Origin: an uncultured Clostridia bacterium
GTDB lineage: Bacteria > Bacillota > Clostridia > Lachnospirales > Bianqueaceae
Direction of reading: 5' to 3'
DNA: 37,924 nt
Assembly (NCBI GenBank): GCA_944383515.1
Contig: CALWPV010000047.1
Location: 1-37,924, forward strand
The notes beneath the pieces were generated by a model. The model saw nothing but the letters and a program-made list of their open reading frames with translations. It did no database searches and was not told where the DNA came from. The position numbers and the translations under genes are program-made. Below, in pieces: positions 1 through 7,689 of this stretch (position 1 is its first letter; each line of letters opens with the position of its first letter).

Positions 1-686
1 GGCCACACGTAGGAATTCCAGCATTCAATCACCTTTAAAATAATAATGGTTATTATGGTAGGACGGCAAATGGGAATCATAACTTTGAAAAGGTATTTGA
101 GATCGGAGGTTGCGTCTACCTTGGCCGCGTAATACAGCTCGTCGGGCACCTGCTCAAAGTTTTCTTTAAGCAGATAAATATAGAAGACGCTGGTAACGGA
201 GGGCAGAATGAGACCCATAAAAGTATTGCGCATATCTAGGTTTGTAATCGTGGTGAAGTTGGTAATGACAACCAGCTCCGTAGGAATCATCATGAGCGAT
301 AAAAACAAAGTAAATAGAGCGTTTTTACCTCTAAAATTGAGTCTGGCAAACGCATAGGCGGCCAGGGTAATCACAATCATCATCATGCCCGTAGTGGCCA
401 GTGTAAAAATGAGCGTGTTCAGCAGATACCGCGCGAGAGGAACGGCGGTAAAAGCGTCTACGTAGTTTTGCAGTGTGGGAGACAGCGTAAAAAAGCTGGG
501 CACCACTTCGGCGTTATACGTGCCGTAGCTTTTGACCGAAGTGAGCAGCATCCAGTAAAACGGAAACAGCACAATGAGCGCCCACACGGTGAGCCCGAAG
601 TAGATGAGTGCCTTCGTCAGTTTTTGGCGCCGCGCGCCTTTTTTTTGCGCTTGTTGATAATCAATGGGTTGCGAATGAATGTCCAT
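1..686 (-). CDS. Carbohydrate ABC transporter permease, MalG-like (3' end cut by window edge)
   Basis: Inner-membrane permease of a CUT1-type sugar importer, the second permease of the operon. The ATG at 686 reads MDIHSQPIDYQQ and is preceded by AGGAGG about 7 bases away, overlapping the stop of the MalF-like gene. Roughly 228 codons are visible. A first membrane span begins near residue 25 (LIYFGLTVW, then FPFYWMLLTSVK), followed by several hydrophobic spans. The cytoplasmic EAA loop that docks on the ATPase is seen near the window edge (DELYYAAKVDATSDLKYLF then IPICRPT). The C-terminus lies outside the window. Family assignment is firm. The transported sugar cannot be read from the sequence, and no solute-binding protein of this operon is seen on this strand; it may lie further left. 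Confidence 0.9.
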   Translation of the reverse strand, partial: MDIHSQPIDYQQAQKKGARRQKLTKALIYFGLTVWALIVLFPFYWMLLTSVKSYGTYNAEVVPSFFTLSPTLQNYVDAFTAVPLARYLLNTLIFTLATTGMMMIVITLAAYAFARLNFRGKNALFTLFLSLMMIPTELVVITNFTTITNLDMRNTFMGLILPSVTSVFYIYLLKENFEQVPDELYYAAKVDATSDLKYLFKVMIPICRPTIITIIILKVIECWNSYVW

Positions 687-698
687 GCCAATGCCTCC

Positions 699-1586
699 TT
701 AGTGATGGACGTGCCGCCGGCTGACCAGCAGGTTAATGCAGGTAATGGTCAGCACAATGACGAACAGAATGATGGCGGCGGCGGAAGCGTACGAGGGGTA
801 CCCGCCGCTGTCGCCATAGAGCATATCGTATACGTAGCCAACAATGGTGTTCATGCCGGCGGCGTTGAGGTCGGTGCCGAAAAGCGCCACGGCGTCGCTG
901 TAGGCTTTGAAGGCACCGATGCAGCCGGTAATGACTAAGTAGAAGATCATGGGCGAGATCATGGGCAGGGTAATTTTGGTAAAGGTGCGCAGCGCCGAGG
1001 TGCCGTCGACTTTGGCGGCTTTGTAGTATTCTTCGTTGACCGAGGCGAGCGCGCTGGTGAGGATCAGAATTTTAAAAGGCATAACGATCCAAATGGTGTA
1101 CAGGCAGAGCACCAGCATTTTGGCCCAGTAGGGGCCGTCAATGAAATCGACGGAGCTGCCGCCAAACCAGTTAATGAGCAGATTGACTAGGCCGTCGGAG
1201 TATTCGGTGGTTTGAAAGAGCACCATGAAAACCAGGCCTACCGCTAATGTGTTGGTTACATAGGGCAGAAAGTAGACGGTTTGGTATAGCTGGCGCAGGG
1301 GCTTTATTTTGCTTAGGCCTACGGCAATGAGCAGCGAAAGCCCGGTGGAAATGGGCACCGTAATGGCGGCCAGAATGAAGGTGTTTTGAATGGCCTGCAA
1401 AAAGTAGGGATCGTGCAGCACATAAGAATAATTGTACAGGCCGGTGCCAAATTTGGTCTGAGAAGCAAAGTTGTATCCCTCTTCAAAGGAGTATATAAAT
1501 ACGTCAATGAGGGGGTAGATCATAAACACGCCCAGAAACAGCAGGGCGGGCAGCAGATACAGCCAGGCCTTTTTGTTATTTTTCAT
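699..1586 (-). CDS. Carbohydrate ABC transporter permease, MalF-like
   Basis: First permease of the CUT1-type sugar importer, 295 residues. I chose the start reading MKNNKKAWLYLLPALLFLG over the longer frame (10 more codons) because it has a GGGAGGG ribosome site and overlaps the ATPase stop in an ATGA tetranucleotide, the usual coupled arrangement. Hydrophobic spans are visible from residue 8 onward, with the EAA coupling loop at about residues 185-210 (EEYYKAAKVDGTSALRTF, then LPMISP). It is expected to form the channel with the MalG-like partner and take energy from the MsmX-like ATPase. Length and order match the family. The substrate is unknown. Confidence 0.92.
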   Translation of the reverse strand: MKNNKKAWLYLLPALLFLGVFMIYPLIDVFIYSFEEGYNFASQTKFGTGLYNYSYVLHDPYFLQAIQNTFILAAITVPISTGLSLLIAVGLSKIKPLRQLYQTVYFLPYVTNTLAVGLVFMVLFQTTEYSDGLVNLLINWFGGSSVDFIDGPYWAKMLVLCLYTIWIVMPFKILILTSALASVNEEYYKAAKVDGTSALRTFTKITLPMISPMIFYLVITGCIGAFKAYSDAVALFGTDLNAAGMNTIVGYVYDMLYGDSGGYPSYASAAAIILFVIVLTITCINLLVSRRHVHH

Positions 1587-2695
1587 TGGCTTACGCTCCC
1601 TCCCACCGGCAGGCATACCTGCGTCTCTTTATGAAAGAGGAAAATTTTGTTAGGTTTAATGGCAAAATGAATGTCTTTAGAATCCGGGTGAATCACGTGG
1701 TCCGACGCGATAATGGAGCGAATGGAGGGCGTAACGGCACTGGGGTGCGTGCTAACGACGCTCATGTCACGGCCCATTACCTCTACGGCGCTCAGCGTGC
1801 AGTGCAGCGGACCGTCTTCTCGGAGCAGAAAGCCTTCGGGGCGAATGCCCACCCAGACGTCTTGATTGTGAATGCCTGGCGTTTTCAGCACAGGGTCTTC
1901 CCCTAGCCACAGGGTTTCGCCCTGCACCTTTCCTTCAAAGACGTTAATGGGAGGCGTGCCTAAAAACTGAGCCACAAACAGGTTTACCGGGTGGTCATAG
2001 ACCTCCTGCGGTTTGCCGATTTGCTGTACCACACCGCTGCGCATAACGACGATCAGGTCGGAAATGCTCATGGCTTCTTCTTGGTCATGCGTTACGAAGA
2101 CCGTGGTAATACCGGTGGCGCGCTGAATTTTGCGGATTTCTTCGCGGGTTTGCAGGCGCAGCCGGGCGTCTAGGTTAGACAGCGGTTCGTCGAGCAAAAG
2201 AACGCTGGGGAGCTTGACCAGAGCGCGGGCAATGGCCACGCGCTGCTGCTGACCGCCCGAGAGTTCGCTGGGGCGGCGATCCATAAGCTCTTCAATTTGT
2301 ACCAGAGCGGCTACCTCTTGCGCACGCTGTAACATGGTATCTTTAGACAGCTTGTCTTTGCCTTTCAGATTTTGAAGCGGAAATAAAATGTTTTGCTTCA
2401 CGGTTAAATGCGGATATAAAGCGTAGTTTTGAAATACCATGCCTACGCCGCGCTTTTCAGCGGGTAAATCCGTTACGTCTTGATCGCCAAAAAACAGACG
2501 GCCTCCGGTTGGTTTTTCTAGGCCGCAGATCATGTTGAGCGTGGTGCTTTTGCCGCAGCCCGAAGGACCCAGTAGGCCAATGAGCTTGCCATCGGGAATT
2601 TCAAATGTAAAATCGTTTACGGCCACTACGTCTTCCGTATTCTTTTTCCCACGGCTGGGGAATGTTTTGGTTATATTTTGTAAAACAATTTTCAT
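1583..2695 (-). CDS. Sugar ABC transporter ATP-binding protein, MsmX/UgpC family
   Basis: Cytoplasmic ATPase powering sugar import, 370 residues, the usual length for the MsmX/UgpC/MalK group. The frame is open about 79 codons further upstream, but the ATG at 2695 (MKIVLQNITKTF) has GGAGG 6 bases before it and matches the family N-terminus. Walker A is GPSGCGKST at residues 43-51, the signature LSGGQQQ at 145-151, Walker B VLLLDEP at 165-171, D-loop SNLD, and the switch histidine in VTHDQEEAM near 203. A C-terminal TOBE-like regulatory region follows. It is the first gene of a three-gene minus-strand operon. MsmX-type ATPases commonly serve several importers, so this one might also energise permeases elsewhere. 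Confidence 0.93.
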   Translation of the reverse strand: MKIVLQNITKTFPSRGKKNTEDVVAVNDFTFEIPDGKLIGLLGPSGCGKSTTLNMICGLEKPTGGRLFFGDQDVTDLPAEKRGVGMVFQNYALYPHLTVKQNILFPLQNLKGKDKLSKDTMLQRAQEVAALVQIEELMDRRPSELSGGQQQRVAIARALVKLPSVLLLDEPLSNLDARLRLQTREEIRKIQRATGITTVFVTHDQEEAMSISDLIVVMRSGVVQQIGKPQEVYDHPVNLFVAQFLGTPPINVFEGKVQGETLWLGEDPVLKTPGIHNQDVWVGIRPEGFLLREDGPLHCTLSAVEVMGRDMSVVSTHPSAVTPSIRSIIASDHVIHPDSKDIHFAIKPNKIFLFHKETQVCLPVGGSVSQ

Positions 2696-2762
2696 GCTAA
2701 CCTCCATTGCGAAGCGCTTTAGCGCGGAGCTTGCGGCGCAGCTTGCTAAACTGCCCCTGTAT

Positions 2763-2791
2763 ATACTATCACAACTGCTGCGGGATGGCAA
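2763..2791 (-). promoter_or_regulatory. Possible promoter of the sugar importer operon
   Basis: On the minus strand TTGCCA (2786-2791) lies 17 bases from TAGTAT (2763-2768), about 70 bases before the ATPase start. The boxes are imperfect (4-5 of 6), so this is a moderate call. The leader downstream carries short inverted and direct repeats (2712-2750). Confidence 0.4.
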
Positions 2792-2861
2792 ATAAAAAAA
2801 GCAACCGGGCATAATGGTAATATGCACAATGGGAGGGCTCGATTTTTGGATACATTTTCTA

Positions 2862-2890
2862 TGGACAAAAGGGGGATAGATTGATATGCT
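2862..2890 (+). promoter_or_regulatory. Sigma-A-type promoter for the lipoprotein A-B operon
   Basis: TGGACA (2862-2867) is separated by exactly 17 bases from TATGCT (2885-2890), about 40 bases before the lipoprotein A start at 2931. Five of six positions fit the -35 consensus and the -10 has the key TA...T positions. Confidence 0.55.
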
Positions 2891-2930
2891 TGACCTATAG
2901 GGGAATTTAAGAAAATGTGGGGATAACGCC

Positions 2931-4505
2931 ATGAGAAAATATGGAAGTTTTCATAGAGTATGTATACTGGTGTTATTGATTTTGCTCTCGTGCTGCGCTG
3001 CGTGTGTTTCTCAGAGTGCAAGCGATGCAGCGGCCCCAGCACATACTCCGGTTTGTCTAAAAATATACATGACGGGAGACGCGCTTTATCAAGACAATGC
3101 CGTGTTATTTTATCATACATCGTATTCCTTGGGAGAATATATAAATCGCAGCCTTATGTGGGGGCCGCAGGGTCACCTTTATTTTTCCGCACTAGAACAA
3201 TATGAAAAAGAAACGGGAAATGCTGTAGAGGTTGTGTATTTTGATTACCCTTCAGAGTTATTTGACCAATTAGCGGAAGATAAGAAAAAGGAAGCTCTGC
3301 CCGATCTCATTGTGGCCGACGCCACAACGGAAGGGTTTAATACGTATGCTTATATGCATGATTCGTATTTTATCGATTTATCCTCTTACTTGGAAGCCGA
3401 TAGGCAAAACTACTATGAAGCAGTGCTAAACGGCGGTAAACTAGGCGAAAAGCAATATATTTTTCCTTTATTATTCAATGTTACGGTAGGTATGGGTGAC
3501 GCCGAAAAAATCCGTGAAGAAGGGTTATGGCTAGACGCGGGACTAGCGCTGAAAGACTACCTGACTAAGCTAACCAGTCATTTGGAAACTACCGGGAACA
3601 GAAACAATTATGAAGGCATTGTACAATTCAGCACCCCGCTTTGGTATAGTTTATTTCAAATGGTCGATAGTAGCAGCGGTGTTTCGCTGATTGATTATGA
3701 AACGGGCCGGCCATGTGTAAGCGAGGCGTATGTTAAAGATTTATATACCTTCTGGGAAGCGTATATACGACAAAACTTCGGGCCGGAGTGGGAGGAAGCA
3801 AAGAACAGTGCAAAGGAAAATGAAAATTTGCTTCCCTATAACCAAATGGAATGGTCTGGTTTAAGTAAGCTGGTTGCGGAAAGCATGCTTTTAGACGAGG
3901 TTATGGACGATATCACCTTGCTAGTAGAAGGCGGCGGCTATTCCACCGTGCTGATGCATTCGGCTTTGGCGCAGGCTTATTATTACCAATCCCGTTACCA
4001 GGACGCGGGGAAAGAATTTATATGTTTTGGCGTTCCCTGTTATGAAAGAGCAGACGCGTATACCGCCAATATTACCATGTTTGGCGGGGTTACCGTTAGC
4101 TGTGAACATGCCCAGGCGGCGTATGAGTTTTTGCGATATTTAGCCGATTTTGAAACGGCATGGCAGCTAGGGCTATCCGTTAATAAAGAAAGAACCAGTG
4201 AGCAGCTTAGCCAGATGACGGAAATGGAGCACACGTTTTATCCCTTTAGTGGAAAATATGATCCTACAATAGAAGAGAAAACGTACGACGGTGAGCCTTA
4301 TTATATTCAGCCTATGGGTGAAACAGTAGAAGCAGTATTTCAAAATTTATTAAATCATATGGGGCCGGCGACTTTGCCAGAGGAGGATGCCCGGTGGATT
4401 CTATTTGAAAAAATTTCACAGGGAATCATTGAAGAGTGGCCTGCCGAGCAAGTATATCAAAGTATTCAAACAGCACTGGAAGCGTATTGTCAGATCATTC
4501 TATAA
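2931..4505 (+). CDS. Solute-binding-like lipoprotein A (SBP_bac_1-like fold)
   Basis: Secreted, lipid-anchored protein of 524 residues. The N-terminus has a hydrophobic signal segment (residues 9-20) and a cysteine cluster; the likely lipobox is LLSC with Cys21, with Cys25 an alternative. The layout resembles family 1 extracellular solute-binding proteins: a strand and DLIVADA stretch near residue 120, IDLSSYL, then the GEKQYIFPLLFN segment typical of the ligand-cleft hinge. It is a clear paralog of the lipoprotein at 14961: shared marks include EKQY-x-x-PLLF, AKEN, YTAN[IV]T and G[LI]SV-x-[KR]ER. No permease gene accompanies it on this strand; the nearest importer is the divergent sugar operon. 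The ligand is unknown. The ribosome site is weak (GGGGAT). Confidence 0.75.
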   Translation: MRKYGSFHRVCILVLLILLSCCAACVSQSASDAAAPAHTPVCLKIYMTGDALYQDNAVLFYHTSYSLGEYINRSLMWGPQGHLYFSALEQYEKETGNAVEVVYFDYPSELFDQLAEDKKKEALPDLIVADATTEGFNTYAYMHDSYFIDLSSYLEADRQNYYEAVLNGGKLGEKQYIFPLLFNVTVGMGDAEKIREEGLWLDAGLALKDYLTKLTSHLETTGNRNNYEGIVQFSTPLWYSLFQMVDSSSGVSLIDYETGRPCVSEAYVKDLYTFWEAYIRQNFGPEWEEAKNSAKENENLLPYNQMEWSGLSKLVAESMLLDEVMDDITLLVEGGGYSTVLMHSALAQAYYYQSRYQDAGKEFICFGVPCYERADAYTANITMFGGVTVSCEHAQAAYEFLRYLADFETAWQLGLSVNKERTSEQLSQMTEMEHTFYPFSGKYDPTIEEKTYDGEPYYIQPMGETVEAVFQNLLNHMGPATLPEEDARWILFEKISQGIIEEWPAEQVYQSIQTALEAYCQIIL

Positions 4506-4517
4506 TCGGAGGAAGTC

Positions 4518-6134
4518 ATGAAAAAAGCTTTTATAGGAATTGTCGCGCTACTTGCTCTCCTTTGCGCCTGCGGCGCTTCGCAAAGTAGCGAAGAACTTTC
4601 GAGCGTTGAAGAAAACAGTCAAGCTGCCAAACCACAGGAAGAGACGAAGTTTTCCTTAACTATACTGAACGAAGTAACAGAATCCGGCTCTCCCATTGAC
4701 ATTGTATTAGCGCAGCAAGAACCTCTTTTATCTGCTGAAATCTTGACGCAGGTTAGTGAGCGCGTGGCGCAAAATGGATGGGGGCCAGTGCGCTTTTCGC
4801 TTCTCAGTGGATATACCCTATTGAGTGAGGAAGTGCTAAAAGAACTTTCCAACGAATTAGGTAAAGAATGGGATGTTTTATACTTTGCAGAACCGGCGTT
4901 TGGGGGCGAGGCTTTTGACGATCTGTTCCTTGAACTGAGCGATGCGCTCAGTCAAGGAATCTTAGAACCGGTCTACGCCATGCTGCCCGAAAATGTATGG
5001 GAAGCTATGCGTATTCAGGGTGGCATATATAATCTGGCACAGGCTCCCGGCATTGTAGCCAGCGGCATTCGCGTGGCCGAACCCTTTTGGGAGACTCTTG
5101 GCGTTCCGGCTGAGGCCGTACAGAACATTGAAAAGGCAGAAGATCTTGAGCCTTACTGGGAGCAAATGTATGCGGCTGGTGGCGGGCTTCCGTTTTGGGG
5201 GCTCCGTCAGTTTTCTATTACTCGGTCAGCGGTTTCCGGGCGTATTGCCGGACGATTATTAGGGGGATTTGGCATTGACGGGAGATATCAATTATTAGGC
5301 AGTGTCATAGGCATTCATTCTGATACCGGCGTAGCCGAAAATATACTGGAAAGCGAAGTTTTTAAAAAAGAGCTGGCCTTTCAGAAAGAATGTTATGAGC
5401 AAGGGTATGCCGAGGTAACTTTTCGTATTATAGAAGAAAGAACTGGTCTCTCGCCTTCCGAACAATATGCGCTGCCCTTGCAGGACGTGAATAACCAAAG
5501 CTATCTCCAGCTGCAAGCCGTATATAGTGACAGCACCTATATTACGGCGCCACAAAATGAATATCAGCTTCCTTATCGATCTATACCTTTTCAGAGTACG
5601 GCGCGTATTATGACACAAACGCCGCAGCCGTTTACCGTTATTGCTAAACAAACACCGCAGCCCGAGGCGGTATTGGAACTTATGTGTTTTTTGCTAACAG
5701 ATGCGCAGACAAATGCATTATTGTCATTTGGTACCAATGAACCGGGGCAGTTTTTGGCGTGGGACGGTCTGATTACGACTCCCATTCTAGCGCAGGATAC
5801 GGCTTGGTGCCAAGAAAAATGGCCTCATGGCGAAGAAGACTTGTATCGTGTTATGCAACAAGCTTACGAACGGGTGCCGCTGGGAGCCGCTGTTGGCTTT
5901 GTCTGGGATCCGTCCGCGGTGGCCGGAGAAATAGAGGCGGTGCGGACAAAACTGGAGGGGCTCAGCCGGTATGACTGGGCGCTTCGTTTGGACAAAGAGG
6001 AGTTCCCCAATATCCGTCTGGAAGAAAACTATGCAGATATAGTGACAGATTTACATGAAGCGGGAATCGACGTTATTTTGAAGGATATCCAGCAAGCGTG
6101 GGAAGCATGGAAGGAAGGAGAAGATCAGGCATGA
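4518..6134 (+). CDS. Solute-binding-like lipoprotein B with DUF3502-type C-terminus
   Basis: Lipid-anchored extracellular protein of 538 residues. The start MKKAFIGIVALLALLCAC has GGAGG 7 bases upstream and lies 12 bases after lipoprotein A, so the two are co-transcribed. The lipobox is LCAC with Cys18, followed by a Ser/Glu-rich linker. The last 80 residues (GFVWDPSAVAGEIEAV ... LHEAGID ... AWEAWKEGE) fit the DUF3502 domain found at the end of some sugar or oligosaccharide ABC binding proteins. It is paralogous to the lipoprotein at 13349, with the clearest match in that C-terminus and in a PE-x-x-WE ... GGIYN-like block. Ligand unknown. The stop overlaps the next start in ATGA. Confidence 0.75.
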   Translation: MKKAFIGIVALLALLCACGASQSSEELSSVEENSQAAKPQEETKFSLTILNEVTESGSPIDIVLAQQEPLLSAEILTQVSERVAQNGWGPVRFSLLSGYTLLSEEVLKELSNELGKEWDVLYFAEPAFGGEAFDDLFLELSDALSQGILEPVYAMLPENVWEAMRIQGGIYNLAQAPGIVASGIRVAEPFWETLGVPAEAVQNIEKAEDLEPYWEQMYAAGGGLPFWGLRQFSITRSAVSGRIAGRLLGGFGIDGRYQLLGSVIGIHSDTGVAENILESEVFKKELAFQKECYEQGYAEVTFRIIEERTGLSPSEQYALPLQDVNNQSYLQLQAVYSDSTYITAPQNEYQLPYRSIPFQSTARIMTQTPQPFTVIAKQTPQPEAVLELMCFLLTDAQTNALLSFGTNEPGQFLAWDGLITTPILAQDTAWCQEKWPHGEEDLYRVMQQAYERVPLGAAVGFVWDPSAVAGEIEAVRTKLEGLSRYDWALRLDKEEFPNIRLEENYADIVTDLHEAGIDVILKDIQQAWEAWKEGEDQA

Positions 6135-6622
6135 TTCGTTCAGATATATCGAGAGAGTGGGTAGAAACACTAAAGACCATAGGTGATTATGGCAGCCTGA
6201 TTTTTGCCATTATCATATGCCTTTGCGTATTGGCACTGGTAGCAGGGGTACTAGAGCGCCCGCTTTCTAAATTATTAAAAGCAAAAACAGTGAGAGTAGA
6301 AATTCGAGATATAATCCGGAACAAGAAGGCGGAAAATCAGAATGCCTATACGGTATATACGTCTAATAAAGCCAGCCGCAAAGAAAAAGTTGAGGTCGCC
6401 GTGCTGGGAGAAAAAAAGAAAATTCGTAAAATATTTATGCCCTGCGACGGACTGGAAATTGGAGATATAGGGCAGCTGACGTATCAGGGGCGCTTTGGCC
6501 TACAATTTGTTAAAGAAACGTCAGAAGGTGAGCGGCGTGAAAAGCGCGGATACCACTTTGGGTTTGAGAAGAAAGAAGAAAAGAAGGAAGAAGATCCTCA
6601 AAAGAAAAGAAAATATTGGTGA
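6131..6622 (+). CDS. Membrane-anchored DUF2500-like protein
   Basis: Protein of 163 residues. I chose the ATG at 6131 (MIRSDISREW) because it overlaps the stop of lipoprotein B in ATGA and has GGAAGGAG about 10 bases upstream; an earlier in-frame ATG at 6098 lies inside lipoprotein B. One membrane span at residues 21-41 is followed by a basic stretch and a small beta-rich domain ending in GDIGQLTYQG (111-120) and LQFVKE, the pattern of DUF2500-type domains (a protein-stability or tethering role is not known). The tail, from about residue 135, is very rich in Lys and Glu. The topology suggests a single-pass protein with the small domain on one face of the membrane. Translational coupling suggests it works with lipoproteins A and B. 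Confidence 0.6.
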   Translation: MIRSDISREWVETLKTIGDYGSLIFAIIICLCVLALVAGVLERPLSKLLKAKTVRVEIRDIIRNKKAENQNAYTVYTSNKASRKEKVEVAVLGEKKKIRKIFMPCDGLEIGDIGQLTYQGRFGLQFVKETSEGERREKRGYHFGFEKKEEKKEEDPQKKRKYW

Positions 6623-6773
6623 AGGAAGGTGCAAGGTAAACATAAAAGCCTATATTACTAAAAACTAATTTAGCTATTTTTGAATTAAAAAAAGGAAATA
6701 GAAAAAAGATGTCGAATATATTATACAAAGCAACATATATTTATTGGCTTTATGATTTAAGGAGGGATCTGAA

Positions 6774-7631
6774 ATAAAAAAAGCTTTTTTGTATCTTGCC
6801 TGTGTTTCAATGTTTTTGTGTAGTACGTTTGTTTCTGCTTCTGATTCAAACAACAGTCAGTTAAAAAGCGAAAATGCTGAAACTCTTAATCAAGAGGACA
6901 CGGTATTAGCGGAAATTGTAACAGAAGAAACTTGGGAATCAGAATCAGACGAGTTTCAAAGAGCAGAAGAAGTTATTTTAATGCCGCAAGGAGAGATTAG
7001 TACTCCTGTTGGTGGTCCTGTAGGAGCACGGGAGGCAACGGAAAGCCAGATGGCGGAAGCAGCGCTGGTTCCCGACGGAGTTTTGTTAACGCCTGATCAA
7101 AATCAGCGGCGTGCTTCGTGGGTGTATTTAGATAATTCTTTTAGGGTATACGCACAGATTAATGATTATTATTGCGGGCCGGCAACTGTGCAGGCTGCTT
7201 TGAATTACTTGACAGGGCAAACACCAGGTCAGGTGACAATAGCAGCAGGTTGCGGAACAACTACCAGTGGTACGTATCTTGCCGATATGAAGAGCTACCT
7301 AAATGCAATGCAAAATCAGCATACATATACAGCTAGATATGGAGCAGATGGAGCTTCCATGTGTAATTATCTATATACTGGTATTGCCTCTTATGACGCC
7401 CCTTCAATTATTGGACTTAGTGTTTTGGCGATAGATGGGTGGCTTTATAATTCTCCGGCTCATTTTATGTCTGTTTATGGAGCAATGAGTGATCAGTCTT
7501 CCTTTGCTTTGGGTGATCCGTGGATTAAATATCCGGGTTCGGGATTAACAGATAGATCCGCTTCCTATGTGCAGCCTGCATTGACAGTGGAGGTGGCATA
7601 CTCATCAGTTAATCTGGGCCTTATGTATTAA
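6774..7631 (+). CDS. Secreted C39-like (papain-fold) cysteine peptidase, apparent ATA start
   Basis: Protein of 285 residues if started at ATA 6774, which sits 8 bases after an excellent AAGGAGGG and gives (M)KKAFLYLACVSMFLCSTFVSA, a textbook signal peptide with cleavage after VSA near residue 22. A TTG start at 6789 is too far (over 20 bases) from the ribosome site and removes the two lysines. Residues 23-110 are an acidic low-complexity region. The catalytic-like block follows: QINDYYCGPATV with Cys134, SPAHFMSVYG with His230 and LGDPW with Asp248, as in Peptidase_C39_2 proteins. No Cys-dependent ABC exporter domain is attached. The function is probably extracellular proteolysis or peptide-bond hydrolysis; the target is unknown. 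The start may be a genuine rare codon or a mutated ATG. Confidence 0.72.
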   Translation: MKKAFLYLACVSMFLCSTFVSASDSNNSQLKSENAETLNQEDTVLAEIVTEETWESESDEFQRAEEVILMPQGEISTPVGGPVGAREATESQMAEAALVPDGVLLTPDQNQRRASWVYLDNSFRVYAQINDYYCGPATVQAALNYLTGQTPGQVTIAAGCGTTTSGTYLADMKSYLNAMQNQHTYTARYGADGASMCNYLYTGIASYDAPSIIGLSVLAIDGWLYNSPAHFMSVYGAMSDQSSFALGDPWIKYPGSGLTDRSASYVQPALTVEVAYSSVNLGLMY

Positions 7632-7640
7632 AATGAAATT

Positions 7641-7669
7641 TTGTTAGGATCCCGTTTGAAAACTATAAA
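7641..7669 (+). promoter_or_regulatory. Promoter of the 7690 lipoprotein
   Basis: TTGTTA (7641-7646), 17 bases, TATAAA (7664-7669), 20 bases before the ATG at 7690. This suggests the lipoprotein has its own transcript beside read-through from upstream. Confidence 0.5.
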
Positions 7670-7689
7670 AGGCTTGTAGAGGAGAAAGT

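Noticed and set aside
2746-3120. Minus-strand 124-codon frame upstream of the importer operon
   Set aside because: It overlaps the divergent promoters and the lipoprotein A signal peptide, has no ribosome site and no recognisable domain.
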